Shown piece after piece: positions 1-11,229 of a stretch of DNA of 64,000 nucleotides; within the stretch, counting starts at the first letter, position 1; each line of letters opens with the position of its first letter. The DNA comes from Ectobius pallidus (Eukaryota; Arthropoda; Insecta; Blattodea; Ectobiidae). The stretch is taken from positions 154,037,265 through 154,101,264 of the forward strand of contig CAXKWD010000005.1 of assembly GCA_964059195.1 (NCBI GenBank), read 5' to 3'. The position numbers and the translations under genes were made by a program. The notes below the pieces were generated by a model. That model saw only the letters and a list, made by a program, of their open reading frames with translations. It did no database searches and had not been told where the DNA came from.

Positions 1-60
1 TATTCACTTGATGCCCGGTTTCTATAACTCGCGAAATACCTATGGGTAAAATATCCATTG

Positions 61-492
61 GACAGAATTTACGCAAGAATAACTTTTACAAACTCAAGTA
101 ATTTAAAGGTAACAATCACATACACTTGTGGCGAGTTTCTAGATAAATGTCCTCTGGGTAAATATGAAAATGACAAAAATACAAACTCGGGCTAGATCTT
201 TCGAAGACAGAATTTACACAAGAATAATTCCGGGGTGCGCGGGTAAAGAGAGTTAAGTCCACTTTCTTGTTACTGAGAACTAGAGAACATTCTTATCTAT
301 AACTCTATGGACATATCTCAATTTTTTTAGGATGGTGGACTTAACTCTCTTTACCCGCGCACCCCGGAATTTCTACAAACTCAAGTAATTTAAAGGTAAC
401 AATCACATACACTTGTGGCGAGTTTCTAGATGAATGTCCTCTGGGTAAATATGAAAATGGCAAAAATACAAACTCGGGCTAGATCTTTCGAA
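61..492. repeat. Tandem dimer of a 145-bp unit
   Basis: Unit 1 is 61-205 and unit 2 is 206-492. After removing a 142-bp insertion (138-bp MITE plus a 4-bp duplication) the units are the same length and nearly identical. The dimer is internal to the surrounding TIR transposon. Confidence 0.85.
230..367. mobile_element. 138-bp MITE with perfect 33-bp TIRs
   Basis: Bases 230-262 and 335-367 are perfect inverted repeats beginning CCGGGGTGCGCGGGTAAAGA. AATT flanks both ends (226-229, 368-371). The neighbouring tandem unit holds the matching unoccupied site (AACT at 81-84 in place of AATT), which shows that AATT is the duplicated target. It is a shortened relative of the element at 57434. Confidence 0.9.
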
Positions 493-719
493 GGGTAAAT
501 CGTCGGGTTAATTGATCCTTTCATGGAGGGCTGGATAAAATTTAACCTCTCATAGGATCAATAATAATTTAAACAATGAGAATCAAAGCCTTCTGAATTA
601 AATTAACTGTACAACTCCAAGACCTTGCTCATTACATCATTGTTGGTGATTAGGAACTAATTTGCTCATGGATAATTTACCCATAGGTATTTCAAGAGTT
701 TATAGAAACCGGGTATGAG

Positions 720-1470
720 AAGCGGAAAATGACAGAGGCAACACTAGGGAATCCACGCGACTATAAGAGCATCTGTTCTTTAAAGGTGTCGGTGTCGGTG
801 CAGATTTTCGGGTTAGGGAACAATGCTGTTATATTCTTTTGTAGATAGACAATGGTTTGAGACGAGGTCTTCTTAAATTGGCACGAACAAATTGAACGGG
901 TCGGGGGAAGATAGTGCTAACCCTCTTTTTGTAAAAGTTGAAACTCTTGCACTATTTAAATTTTTTTTCTTAGCCACTATTTACTCCAGTGTTTCTAAGC
1001 ATAGACTAATTCTTTCAATAAGTATTGTTAGGAACATAATATGTACGAAATAAGATAAATATAAGATTTGCATATTTGAGCAAAGTTTAAAAATGTAATA
1101 TATCTAAAATGAGGTTTGTGTGGGTTACCACGATCTTCCCCCGTTCCTTTCATTTGACTGTTATTTAACCGTAGATCTCTATATGAACATTTAGACATAA
1201 TATCTATAATACTAACAGAACACCACTTTATAATAGAGTTCGGGGTTTTCCTTTCTTAAAGCTTATCGCGGAAGATTAGATTAATAGAAGAGCATTTAAA
1301 ATTCGTGTTCTAGTCAGAAAAATACGTGGTTTCCTAGTCGAAAGCAGAATAACATGCAACTAGGTTGAAGATGTAAGATCTATATTTCTGTGTGTGTTTA
1401 TGTGAGTCTTTATATGGATGTACGTGTGTTTTTGTCTCTTTCTTTTTCTGTTTATGTCTGCCTGTCTCTG
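720..1470. other. Unannotated AT-rich stretch
   Basis: No gene, terminal repeat or tandem array was recognised. Short reading frames here have no protein signature. Confidence 0.5.
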
Positions 1471-1477
1471 AACACGC

Positions 1478-2101
1478 GAAAACTAATCCTCCATACATGG
1501 CACCGTCGGACTTTCATTTGTTTGGTCCCATGAAAAAAATCCTGTCCGGTAAACGGTTTGCTTCAGATGCAGAAGTGAAAACAGCAGTACGAAGATGGCT
1601 ATACTCCAACCGAACGGACTTCTATGACAAGCTATTTTGAAACTGGTATCACGGTGGGAGAAATCTGTTGAGAACTTTGGCGACTAGGCTATATAGAAAA
1701 ACTCGCTTCGCTCATGGGGGGCTCCGCCCCCAAACCCCCGCTGAGGTTCTCGGGAAAGGTTTTTTTAAAAGATCTATGGGGGATAGAGTGCGTGTATTTA
1801 GTCTGCTGTATTCGCAGAGCCCTATGTGAACTCTGTTTGATAATACATTGCCATGGAAACCGAACCCTTTTTTAGGGGGGTTTTGAGCTAAAAATTAAAA
1901 AAATAAACTTTTTTGGAATTCCCCTGTGATTTACAGCCTAAAAGCTATATGTGTACCAAATTTCAAGTTTTTAGCTCATCTGGAAGTGGGCAAACATTAA
2001 TGTCAGTGAGTGAGTCAGCCGTGTGGCTTTATATTATAGGGATATACAAAAGATGTACCTTCATATGTGCATTTGTTTGTAATTGTACCTACTGAACTTT
2101 T

Positions 2102-2138
<37 letters not shown>

Positions 2139-2172
2139 GATTGTGCGTTACTTTCCCATCCACCCTCGTACT
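1478..2172 (+). pseudogene. Mariner transposase C-terminus, split by an insertion
   Basis: Translation from about 1480 reads PPYMAPSDFHLFGPMKK and continues to a YSNRTDFYD tail, the C-terminal part of a mariner-family transposase around the third catalytic Asp (APSD). Compared with the copy at 36471, a 9-bp in-frame deletion has removed SPD and its neighbours just before APSD, and a one-base deletion after the TDFYD codons shifts the frame. The 3' end resumes at about 2043 (ATACAAAAGATG onward) after a foreign segment, then passes through a long A run to GTGCGTTACTTTC, shared with the other copy. Everything upstream of the third Asp is missing, so it cannot encode a working enzyme. Confidence 0.85.
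1702..2042. mobile_element. Insertion inside the mariner remnant
   Basis: Alignment to the mariner copy at 36471-37135 shows about 340 bp of foreign DNA between ATAGAAAAA and ATACAAAAG. It begins CTCGCTTCGCTCATGG, is locally GC-rich with GGGGGGCTCCGCCCCC, and ends after GTCAGTGAGTGAGTCAG and a TATTATAGGGAT tail. The opening resembles the CTCGCTTTGCTCGTTTCAT motif at 52613. Class not assigned. Confidence 0.65.
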
Positions 2173-2572
2173 AATATAAGTTACCAATCCCACCGCAGGC
2201 AGGAGATAGTAGCGGAGTTTATAACACGAATTTAAAATAATTTTTGCACAACTTAACTAATTAGTGGTACTTACGAATATTGTTGCCGTGGATCGTAAGT
2301 TGACATTCCCGCACGCAATCTTTTTGCTATGGAAACAAAACAAATTTCCGTGCGGTAAGAATTTATTTACGGCACTAATAATAATACAAGCCTTTATGGA
2401 CAAGGCCCCCCAGGACAAATATTCGGTTCCCATAACAACAAACACATGCGAATCACTTTCTGAAATTTAACATAATCTTCAATAGTGTATATGGATAATA
2501 TTTTCAGCTAATATCTCAATTAATATAAATAAATTGATATAAATAATCAATGTGCAAAAAATAGCATGCAGT

Positions 2573-2673
2573 ACTCGTGCCGTAAGCGCATAACGGATCT
2601 AGGAAAATTGAAAAAAATCGTCGTTTTTTTCAAACTATTTCCTCGATCCGTATGCATGCCTTACGGCACTTGT
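2573..2673. mobile_element. About 100-bp hairpin MITE
   Basis: GTGCCGTAAG near 2577 pairs with CTTACGGCAC near 2662, and CGGATCTAGGAAA pairs with TTTCCTCGATCCG, giving imperfect arms of about 40 nt around an A/T-rich loop. No coding capacity. Confidence 0.6.
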
Positions 2674-2685
2674 ATCGCAATCTCT

Positions 2686-3558
2686 TCTCTATATATATAA
2701 AAGGCTTTGTCCTGACTGACTGAATGAATGACTGACTGAATGACAGGAATCAACGTACAGCCTAAACTATAACAGGTAGAGACTAGGAATTTTGACAGTA
2801 CCTTCGTTTCATAATGTAGGTGCTCACTAAGAAAGGATTTTGCAAAATTTTGATTCTAAATGCCAAAAATTAAATGTTTTTTTAAAATACTTAATCCCTT
2901 TTTACATAGAATTATCAATTCCAAATCACAGAATATATTGTTGCCAAATGGTATCAGTTGGCCTTGAAAAAAAAAGACATGCAAGTTTGACAAATAAGAG
3001 AAGTTATCAAAATAATTCATGTTATAAATAAATATTTCAGAATGAAATCCACGAAAATAATGCAGTCACATAACGTTCTCTACCCTGGACATAGAGAAAG
3101 CAAAACGAGGTATGGTAATGTGTATATTATTATATTATATCGCAGGTTTTTATTATATTATATCGCAGGTTTTTGAAGAGAGAAGTATGAAAGTTATAAT
3201 GCTTTCTGTTTAATTTCATCCCCAAAACAGTTTTATGGTGACATGAGAGCGGGAAATAAAATTTTCCACCTCGATATTACAATTTTATGTTACAGGAATT
3301 TCTGTTTCTTCTTATTTGAACCCCTACCAGGCTTGCTGTGCAAGCGATGGGATGCAAAATTCTACATCCTGTAAGAGCCATAAAAAACTATATCAAGCGT
3401 TTTCTGAGGGAATAGTTTGAGTGTAATAAGTCGTTCTTCCTATTTCAAATTATAAATGCCTATATAAGGACCTAGAATTTAAAAATCGAAAGTCCTTCAT
3501 AAGTTAATTTCCAACTACAAAATACAAAAACCGGGCGACGCCGGGTCTTTTAAGCTAG
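2686..3558 (+). mobile_element. Non-autonomous Helitron-like element
   Basis: It starts with TC followed by TATATATATAAAAGG, has an ACTG/AATG-rich simple stretch, and ends ACCGGGCGACGCCGGGT then CTAG before a T. A TC start, a subterminal GC hairpin and a CTAG end inserted next to T are Helitron hallmarks. No Rep/helicase coding is visible. The exact 5' base is uncertain by a few nucleotides. Confidence 0.6.
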
Positions 3559-3559
3559 T

Positions 3560-4290
3560 ATCCTATATTAATGCAAGGCCGTGCTTCAAACGGTGGAAAA
3601 TAAATTATGTCATTTAATTACAGCTTCGTGGTTAGATTTTGACATTGATTTTACTCGGCTGTTAAATTGCGATTGTCTCACTTTCTCTGATGAGATAGAT
3701 ACAACATGTCGGTTTGCGTGACCGACCATTAAAAAAATTCATTTCATTATATTTGCGTGGTTATGAGAAGTGAACTGCGTTATTCGCGGTTCAGGTTAAC
3801 CCCAAAATAATTCAATCACTGTAGCGCCTTGCTGTTGTATGTAATTATTATTCAAATAATTCACCACTGCACGTATAAATTATTTTAATGACGTAAAATT
3901 GCTTTGTTGGATTAGTTTGACATACTGAAGCAGTAGATCATTCATAATAACGTAATCCTATACATAATAATATTGGGTGATTCAGGACCTCTGCAATGGA
4001 ATGGTAGGTCTCACCAAGAGGATCATTGTTTGGCATACAGCCCATGTTAGCAGGTGCGTTGTTTAGCAGTCATATGATCAGTTGTCTGATAATTAATTTA
4101 GGGCAAGGCATTTGATTATTTTGCATCTTTTTTATATGAAGGCTAAAATATATACATTGGCTATATATATATCATGGAATAATTGATTAAATGAGGGCAA
4201 TTTGTTTTGCATTTGTTTAATTTTGCATTTTATTCATTTTCAAGAGATAGGTCTTTTTTGGCAATTTTTAGGTAATTTCCGGGATTTTTA
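3560..4290. other. Unannotated AT-rich stretch
   Basis: Nothing assignable seen; no long inverted repeat or protein signature. Confidence 0.45.
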
Positions 4291-4295
4291 GGCCA

Positions 4296-4420
4296 AGTTT
4301 CAGTGGAGGTAGAGAGAACCTTCTCCATGTACAAATCGCTACTTTCAGACAACAGACAATGGTTTTTATTTATGAATCTCCTAGTGTTCAGAGTTTATTT
4401 TAATTCAGGTTTATCGTAAA
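4296..4420 (+). pseudogene. hAT transposase C-terminal (hATC dimerisation) fragment
   Basis: Reading GTT TCA GTG GAG GTA from about 4298 gives VSVEVERTFSMYKSLLSDNR followed by a hydrophobic stretch. This matches the hAT C-terminal dimerisation motif (VERxFSxYKxxLSDNR). Only about 40 codons remain before a stop. The rest of the transposase (zinc finger, RNase-H fold) is not visible nearby, so this is a fossil. Confidence 0.75.
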
Positions 4421-4926
4421 CACCATATCAATTTGTCTTGTAGCAATAAAGATTTTTCATTCTTTTAAATGACACATATTTGATAGCGGCAATTTGATGG
4501 GAATGTCAGCTAAGAATTTTTATTTTTTATTTTTTTATTTTTTTGCTAAGTGTTCAAAGTAGTATCAATTTACTTACTTCTTTAGTAACAAAATAAGTGT
4601 GTTTTATAGAGTAACCTCACATTATGCAGTTTTTCCATTATAAATAATATTATGCGTTAGTCATTAGGAATGTCATATTTTTTATAAATAACTGTGAGCC
4701 TACTTTCTTAGCTATATTTTGTACTATTCATATATTACTTAAGAATTTAAGAATGTATTATAATATTTGTAAATAGTTATAACCATATATTGTTAGCCAT
4801 CTCATGTACTATAATTAATATCCATATGTTATTCTCTAATGTTTTGTTTGTAAATAACCTTAATATACCTTACGGTAAAATAAGGTTAAACTTTTGGATA
4901 ATAATTAATTAATAATGATAATAATA

Positions 4927-5299
4927 ATTTACTTACTTACTTACTTACTTACTTACTCAATGGCAATAGACAATTCCTAAGCAAGCTAAAGGAATATTAT
5001 CTATTTTATGGAACTCGAAGGTTCATTTCCGCGCTTACCTGAGTCCGCCATTCTTCCCTATTCTGTGCTAACTCCATCCAATCATCCCCCATAAATCCTA
5101 CTTCCCATTAATCCATCCTGATATTGTCCTTCCACCTACGTCTAGGTCTTCCGCGTGGTATTTTCCCTTCGGGTCTCCCAATCAATACTTTTGAGATATG
5201 TCTGTCCTCTCCCATTCGTGCAACATGTCCAGCCCATTTCATCCTTCGTGATTTAATTACCCTTACTATATCTGGTGATGCGTACAGGTCCTGAAGCTC
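4927..5299 (-). pseudogene. LINE 3' end with (AAGT)n tail
   Basis: The minus strand reads ELQDLYASPDIVRVIKSRRM, then KWAGHVARM and GRPEGKIPRGRPRRRW, ending at NLRVP and a stop, followed by a very short 3' UTR and a GTAA/AAGT tetranucleotide tail (4927-4958). This is the C-terminal segment downstream of reverse transcriptase in a non-LTR retrotransposon. A short UTR with a simple-repeat tail recalls RTE-type elements, but the clade is not certain. An in-frame stop follows NIRMD, and the 5' truncation point falls at an (ATT)n run. Confidence 0.85.
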
Positions 5300-5910
5300 A
5301 TAATAATAATAATAATAATAATAATATTGTAAATTCATATATAACGCACTGTCATCCAAAATTGTTTTTAGTAATTTATTACTTAAATAACTTAATTATA
5401 AGTAATAACGGTAAATTTATTGGTCATTTCTTTAAATTTTGGGTCATTTCTTCACCATTTTTAGGACATAATTGCATTTTTTATTTTGGAATTTTTCACT
5501 ATTGTATGGTCGTTAAATGCCTTCCCCTACTAATTATATTAGTCTACATCATCTCTGTGTAAATACAACTTTTTGTTTTACTTTGTTTTCTCCATGTCTC
5601 ATGCGTAGAACAAATTTCATCCAGCGTCCATTCAAGTGAAAAATGTTCCTTACAGTGGGATGAGATGGCAAGGAGTCAAACTGAAACTTTGTTCGAATTC
5701 TTTCCTTATTTCTTGAGATAGAAGTTAACATAACTTTAAGACTTCTTCATGCATTTAATGAGAAATAAATGAAATTGTCTGAAATAAAAGAATGCTCAAA
5801 GAACAGGGTCTGACCATGGAGCGGAGACCATTTTAATTTAAGTTTTTCTTTGAAAACTCCATTAATCATTATACCAGGTATGCTGGGTCCAATCTGGGTG
5901 ACATATATTT
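5300..5910. other. (AAT)n run and unassigned sequence
   Basis: A short (AAT)n run lies at 5301-5325. The rest is AT-rich; TTTGGGTCATTTCTT and TTTTTAGGACAT recall the repeated ATGACCTAAAA motif of the hAT-like elements at 41384 and 52719, in the opposite sense, but no termini were found. Confidence 0.35.
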
Positions 5911-5919
5911 TACTTTCTA

Positions 5920-6206
5920 ACTCACTTATTCACTCAATGGCAATAAACAATTCCTAAGCAAACTAGAAGGAATATTATCTATTTTATGAAACCCAGAGGT
6001 TCACTGCCGCGCTTACCTGAGCCCTATTCCAACCCTCCATCGCAATTCCTACTTCCCTAAAATCTATCCTACTATTGTCCTCCCACCTACGTCTAGGTCT
6101 TCCACCTGGTATTTTCCCTTCGGGTCTCCCCGTCAATATTTTTTTAGACATGTCTTTCCTCCCCCATTCGTGCAACATTTCCAGCCCATTTCACCCTCCG
6201 GGATGA
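5920..6206 (-). pseudogene. LINE 3' end, same family as 4927
   Basis: The minus strand reads EMLHEWGRKDMSKKILTGRP and GRPRRRWEDNSRIDFREVG. Stops and frameshifts occur and the tetranucleotide tail has decayed to CTTATTCACTCAATGG. It lies in the same orientation about 600 bp from the previous copy and was probably inserted independently. Confidence 0.8.
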
Positions 6207-6209
6207 TTA

Positions 6210-7115
6210 TTATGCCTATTTATATAATAAAACATCTAGGAATATTATGTCCTAATTGGTAGCCATCAATCAGAAAATAATCTGAAAGCATCAAAACGTG
6301 TTAATATTCATATCATATTAGGCTACAATCATTCACTTCAAAAAATGAAAAATAAAACAGATGTGAAAAAAAAGTGTTTATATATGCTATATAGGCTATA
6401 TACTGTATTTAATATATAACTTACTATATAATATATAATGTTTGCAATGTGAGTGTGTATATGTAGGCATAGTACTAAATGATTACGCCCGGATGGGAAA
6501 TGTAATGCTTTTTGGAGCAAGGAAATTAGTATACGTAATATTAAATATTTATTACGTAACCTATAAACATATCTGTATCTTGATAGACCATTTTGAACTT
6601 GGAGCAAGGGGCATTTTTGAAAATTATTATTATTATCGGGAGACTATTCTAAAATGCCGATATATTTTTATCAATTTTGTTTTCTTTAGGATCTAAACTA
6701 ATAATTCAGAATGGTATATTGACCGCTCTATGGCTTGCAAGAAAGCTCAGTTCAGATGAAACTGCAAGGAGGTCGCTTTATTCCCCTGTGATATAGACTG
6801 CACGACTCTCATTTAGTTAACTGTCTGGGTAAGCCTCGCGGGAAAAGCGCGACCTGAAGAATGGGGTCAAGTTGAAACCTACAATCACTCCCTCGGGAAT
6901 CGAACTGCCATGTAGTGATCATTAAGAATTATGTTGACATAGTATTTGTGTTTATGGACAGTGTAAACGTGAATTTATATCTAATATTTATTTTCTTATT
7001 GTTCCAGGTAAGCTTCAACATTGTCTGCCATACATAGTGGACTAGTGTAAACCAGTGAAACTAGTGTTGAGGAGGCTCATAAATATAAGGTAATGCACTT
7101 AAATTTTGTTTCAGC
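6210..7115. other. Unannotated stretch with a possible tRNA-like box
   Basis: AT-rich sequence. TCGGGAATCGAACTGCC near 6893 resembles a reversed tRNA B box and may mark a degraded SINE (about 6720-6910, minus strand). No other feature is supported. Confidence 0.3.
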
Positions 7116-7121
7116 TTGATC

Positions 7122-7640
7122 GAAAAAAATCCTTTAGGCAGGCCTAAAGGCTGAGGTAGATTTCGAAGTGCTTTTGGGTTAATTTATTGTCGCTGCGCTG
7201 CACTCTTCTTCTTTAGCCTTAGAATGACAAACCCGCAATAATAATTGCAAAAAAGAGGAAAGATCACTTTTTCAAACATTCAAATCTCGCCAAATATGAG
7301 AGCTATCGAGAAACAAGTTATTGATTTGTGGAGTACTCATCAAGAGCTTTTCAACGATACCCCACAAGACGTGGTTTCAAAAATCTCGAATTTTCATCCC
7401 CCCACCTCTATTCGTATCCCCAAAACCCCCGAATCGTTTGTGTCACTGTGAACTGCATAAGAAGTACTCTAATGTATTCAAACAAAGTTTCCCTCTATAC
7501 TTCATAGGGGCGAGATATAAATTTTTCAAAATTTCAAGTAAAATTTGGGCCAATTTTACTCATTTTACTTGTCCGAACAATTGTGCCTAGAAATAACATA
7601 ATAAAATTTGGTTCAAATATCTTCAAAATTACGGCCCTAA
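7122..7640 (+). repeat. Dispersed repeat, family Q, copy 1
   Basis: Shares CCTTTAGGCAGGCCTA, GAGGTAGATTTCGAAG, ATATGAGAGCTATCGA and AAATTTGGTTCAAATATC with copies at 31271, 31970 and, inverted, 33400. It ends early at ACGGCCCTAATAATAAT. Short frames inside (7245-7590) are not conserved between copies and are not genes. Class unknown. Confidence 0.8.
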
Positions 7641-7924
7641 TAATAATAATTTCATCGCCAGATTGAAATACTTTGGTACATGTTCCCTTGTGTTATGTTT
7701 TATCCTTGCAGTGGCTTATCCAGGGGGGAGGGACGTGGCTTTTATTTTACATTGATTTGACTTTTTTATTCGTAAAACATAATTACTTAATAAAATAACA
7801 TTCAAATTTAATTGAATACAAAACAGAAATAAAAGCATTTAGTACTCGGCCTATTTCAATCTGAGGATTGCAAAATGCAAGTTTAATAGAAATTACATTC
7901 TAGACGCCTTATGTGAAATGTGTA

Positions 7925-8505
7925 GAATAATAATAATAATAATAATAATAATATATTTGTCACCATTAGGTAATACAAGATTACAATAGGTTAAGTCAAA
8001 TGGTAAAAAATTAAAAATCACAATTCAAATATTCTTCAACAGTGTAAAAGTTCTTTGAAAGAAGGATTTTCCTTACTTTATTCTTAAAAATTCTTATGTT
8101 ATTTGTATTTCTAACGTCAAAGGGGACTTTATTAAAAAGTTTGATACCTAAAACAACATGGCTGTCACAGGTTCTTGTTAGCCTAGATTTAGGAACAATT
8201 ATGTTAAAATGATTTCGAGTACCATGTGAATGAACTGCGCTGACAGGAACAAATTCATTTTGATGCTCAAATACATACATTATGTTTGTCAATACATACA
8301 ATGAAGCAACAGTCAGCACTTTAAATTCTGTAAAAATAGGTTTGCAATGCGCTTTTTTATCACACCCTTTGACAATTCGTAAGGCCTTCTTTTGTAAAAG
8401 GAACGCATCCTTCGCATGAGGGCTGTGACCCCATAATAAAATTCCGTAGTTTAGTTGGGACTGGAGAATCCATAATAAGCATTTAACAGAGCAGTAATTG
8501 AAAGC
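7925..8505 (-). pseudogene. LINE reverse transcriptase C-terminus (Jockey-like)
   Basis: The minus strand is open for about 165 codons to the stop at 8011: WILQSQLNYGILLWGHSP, FLLQKKALRIVKG, HSHGTRNHFN, GIKLFNKVP and ending EEYLNCDF. The order SYGILLWG / QKKAxR / H..xTR / LFNKLP is typical of the region after the catalytic palm in Jockey-like non-LTR elements. The catalytic YxDD part is absent (5' truncation). The 3' UTR runs to an (AAT)n-type tail at 7927-7953, in line with target-primed insertion. The region is unusually intact, so it is relatively young. Confidence 0.85.
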
Positions 8506-8590
8506 ATCTGTTTAAGTCTACGTTATGTAGCTGTGACAAGCCATAAGACAGCAGTTGTTCGAGTTCCCATCTTTAATTATTATTATAAAC

Positions 8591-8830
8591 TAGCATGTTC
8601 CCGCGGCTTTTCCCACGATAATTAATTTAAAAAATCAAGAGCATAATAATTAAAGCATTATATTTATTAACACTTACACGCGAAAGTTCATAAAGTAAAC
8701 TGGAAGGAACCCCAGACCCGCCGTTTTTAGGTCGTTCAATACCCCCATACCCCCAGTAATTGCAAACCTTTCTTTATGTCAGCCCCCTTCAATAAGTTTT
8801 GGAGCCGCCTCTGCACGCTAGACAAATATA
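8591..8830 (-). mobile_element. Helitron-like 3' terminus
   Basis: The reverse complement ends CGTGGGAAAAGCCGCGGGAA then CATGCTAGT: a GC-rich imperfect hairpin followed by CTAG and T. The body upstream is AT-rich and its 5' end was not found, so the right limit is arbitrary. Confidence 0.5.
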
Positions 8831-10015
8831 AACTAAAACCGCTTATCTGCGGACTTTTGAGAGGGAGCAATAGTAAGCTATTTCGTAGCCGTATATCTAC
8901 GCACTCTGATTTTATGTAGATAAGTACCGTAATTAAGTATTAGGTTGATTTTAAGAAATTGTTACTAATAGTTGCCATGGTGCTACTTTCGGAAAATGTC
9001 TTCGAAGTTTTATATTTGATGCTCCCTAAGCCCTAAAACCATCGTTAGTTCAAAGTTATTATAGGCTATATTTTTGTATTGATATAATTATTTACACTTT
9101 TTATGGACATGATAGCTACCCTATAATAGTACACTGTTTAATTGGAGACTGGAATTCTTGGGACTCAATTTATATTGAACACAGAACAATATGTTTTAAA
9201 TAACTAATCCGGACTGCGAAGAAAGCAGTCATCGCCATAGTTTATTTCATGTTTTCCTATTCTGTAAATTTTGCGTGAATTTTACATTTAATTTCGAGCT
9301 ATTTTCCGTTATTTTATTGCAGATTTAAGGCACATTACTGTATCCTATAACATACATTATGCGTAAGGGTTAAAATAAATTTTAGACATTTAATAAAATT
9401 GGGCAGTATATTGAACATTTAGCTTGTGTCAGAAAGTTCGAGAAGGAGACGAATACAACAAAATAAGTTACAGTGATAATAATCTGGGTGAAAACTCCCA
9501 AAAGGAATGTGTAGACCTACGTAGGTTATCGTTTTCGTGATCTATTTATTCCGAATTTTCTCGGTGAAAATGGTGGCAACCATGAATATTGAACCTTCTT
9601 CTCTACAAAGGTTGTGTATAATCTTTTCAAATGGCTTCTTAACGAATTTTATTGTATGTTTTCACGCTATATTACTGCCTATTATGTTCATGCAACATGC
9701 TTTCGATTTGATTTCACCAATCTGCTCTTTTTATCTTGTAAATTAGTATGCATGCAAATGAATGTGAAAATTATGCAGTACATATACGTAATAGAGGCAG
9801 GTCTAGACATATAATGATTGCATTAATAGTAAGTTTTATGTTTGCATAATATTCATTAGATATTATGTAGTGTAGAAGACCAAAAAAGCATGATATATTA
9901 TTTTCACTTCTTCTACCACTTCATATGTTAAAATTGCATAAGAAAGTTAATAATCAGAAAACCAGCATGCTGAAGGTAAAGATACTGCATGTAACGTAAA
10001 TTATTCGACTATACT
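8830..10015. other. Unannotated stretch
   Basis: Nothing recognised. Reading frames around 9537-9814 overlap one another, lack conserved motifs and look fortuitous. Confidence 0.45.
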
Positions 10016-10018
10016 ATA

Positions 10019-10392
10019 GAGTCCCGCTTTGCGAATCCCGCTATTCCGAAAATCCGCCTATTCCGAACAGAGTTCAGAAAAAATACCGATTGTTTTAACT
10101 TAAAAACAGGAGAAATTAAAAAGACTTTCGTGAAAAAACGTACGTTTATTGTTATATAAAGAAGTTAAATAGAGACATACATAGAGCCTCAGCTTGATGA
10201 AAACGCCTGAAACCAAACTGGAATGATAGCTGGTTACTTACAGCCCATGTCGGCTCCATTTATACAATTCCCCGCACTTAATTTACGCCTTAACAATTCA
10301 ATACGTTGATATTATTAATGAAATACGCCTATTCCGAATTCCCGCTAAACCGAACGGTGTTCGGTCCCAATTAATTCGGAATAGCGGGACTC
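10019..10392. mobile_element. Pogo/Tc1-type MITE, TA target
   Basis: The element starts GAGTCCCGCT and ends AGCGGGACTC, with further subterminal matches (ATTCCGAA) and TA on both sides (10017-10018 and 10393-10394). It is 374 bp long with no coding. Short TIRs and TA duplication point to the Tc1/mariner/pogo superfamily. Confidence 0.75.
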
Positions 10393-10529
10393 TAATGTAT
10401 ATAAAATTGGACCATGTTGGATAACATTAAACTGGTCGATTTCCTAAAGTCGTACGACAACAGATATTAATCAATTTATTAAGTTATTGCCGTTATTTAC
10501 GTCATAAATCTATAATACATTGTTTATTA

Positions 10530-11224
10530 CTAGAAAATAGCCCGTGGCCTTGCCACGATTAAAATTTAAAGTTAAAACTACAAAAGTCAGCGCTGGCTTC
10601 ATCAATTTTTATTTAAAATAGCCCATCATATACTATCGCTTTTTCCTTTAGAATATAATTCGTTCCTACCAGTACGTACATTTCAGAAATTAATTTCATC
10701 GTAAGTTTTATGCAGTCCCAAAGCCACCCGTAAACACTGATAATACGTATTGTTTCTCAACTGTTTGTTGACAGATGAATATGATGTGAATTTTACTTGA
10801 TCAATTCAGTGCAATTTTCAGAAATTATATAATGTTTCAAGGGAAGGAATGGTTTGTTTGGATTTTTATTATCAGCGATATTTCAAGGGTTAAACCATCA
10901 GTATTTTACAGCATGTGCCCGCGGTTTCGCCCGCCATTATTAATTGACTCCAGGATTTTTAAGAAATTTATACTGGCAGCTCATTAAAAATGTGTGTGGT
11001 TCAGAGCTATGAAAATTGTAAGTAAAAATAAAATTAGATTATTTGTTCGTTATGTTCATTTCACTTAGGCCGTATATAATAAAGAAACGGTTTTCCTAAT
11101 TTTGTACTCGTCGTGAAAGTTTAGACTCCGAGAGACGAACATCGCCAAGTATACCCGATGAACTCACGAAGCGGGCGAGCGGGTGAGCACGCTATTTAGG
11201 GCCGTTGAATTGTATACGAGTAGA
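10530..11224 (-). mobile_element. Non-autonomous Helitron with internal insertion
   Basis: On the minus strand it starts TCTACTCGTATACAATTCAA after an A and ends with hairpin CGTGGCAAGGCCACGGG and CTAG before T. It is homologous over its whole length to the plus-strand copy at 43970-44352, but about 260 bp are added between about 10857 and 11114. No Rep/helicase frame. Confidence 0.8.
10904..11100 (-). mobile_element. Second Helitron terminus nested in the first
   Basis: Inside the extra 260 bp the minus strand ends GGCGGGCGAAACCGCGGGCA then CATGCTGT, like the terminus at 8591. It is therefore probably a different Helitron that landed in the first. Its 5' limit is approximate. Confidence 0.5.
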
Positions 11225-11229
11225 TCATT

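Larger units (their letters stand above)
11..716. mobile_element. Non-autonomous TIR DNA transposon
   Basis: The first 60 bases and bases 668-718 are inverted copies of each other (about 50 bp, few mismatches), sharing GCCCGGTTTCTATAA and AATACCTATGGGTAAA. Between them lie a tandem 145-bp repeat, an inserted MITE and unmatched AT-rich sequence. No transposase reading frame is visible. The outer flanks start only ten bases from the window edge, so a target-site duplication could not be judged and the superfamily is unknown. Confidence 0.7.

Noticed and set aside
4927..4958. Independent microsatellite
   Set aside because: The same tetranucleotide sits at the 3' end of each copy of this LINE (16350, 36296), so it is the element's tail.
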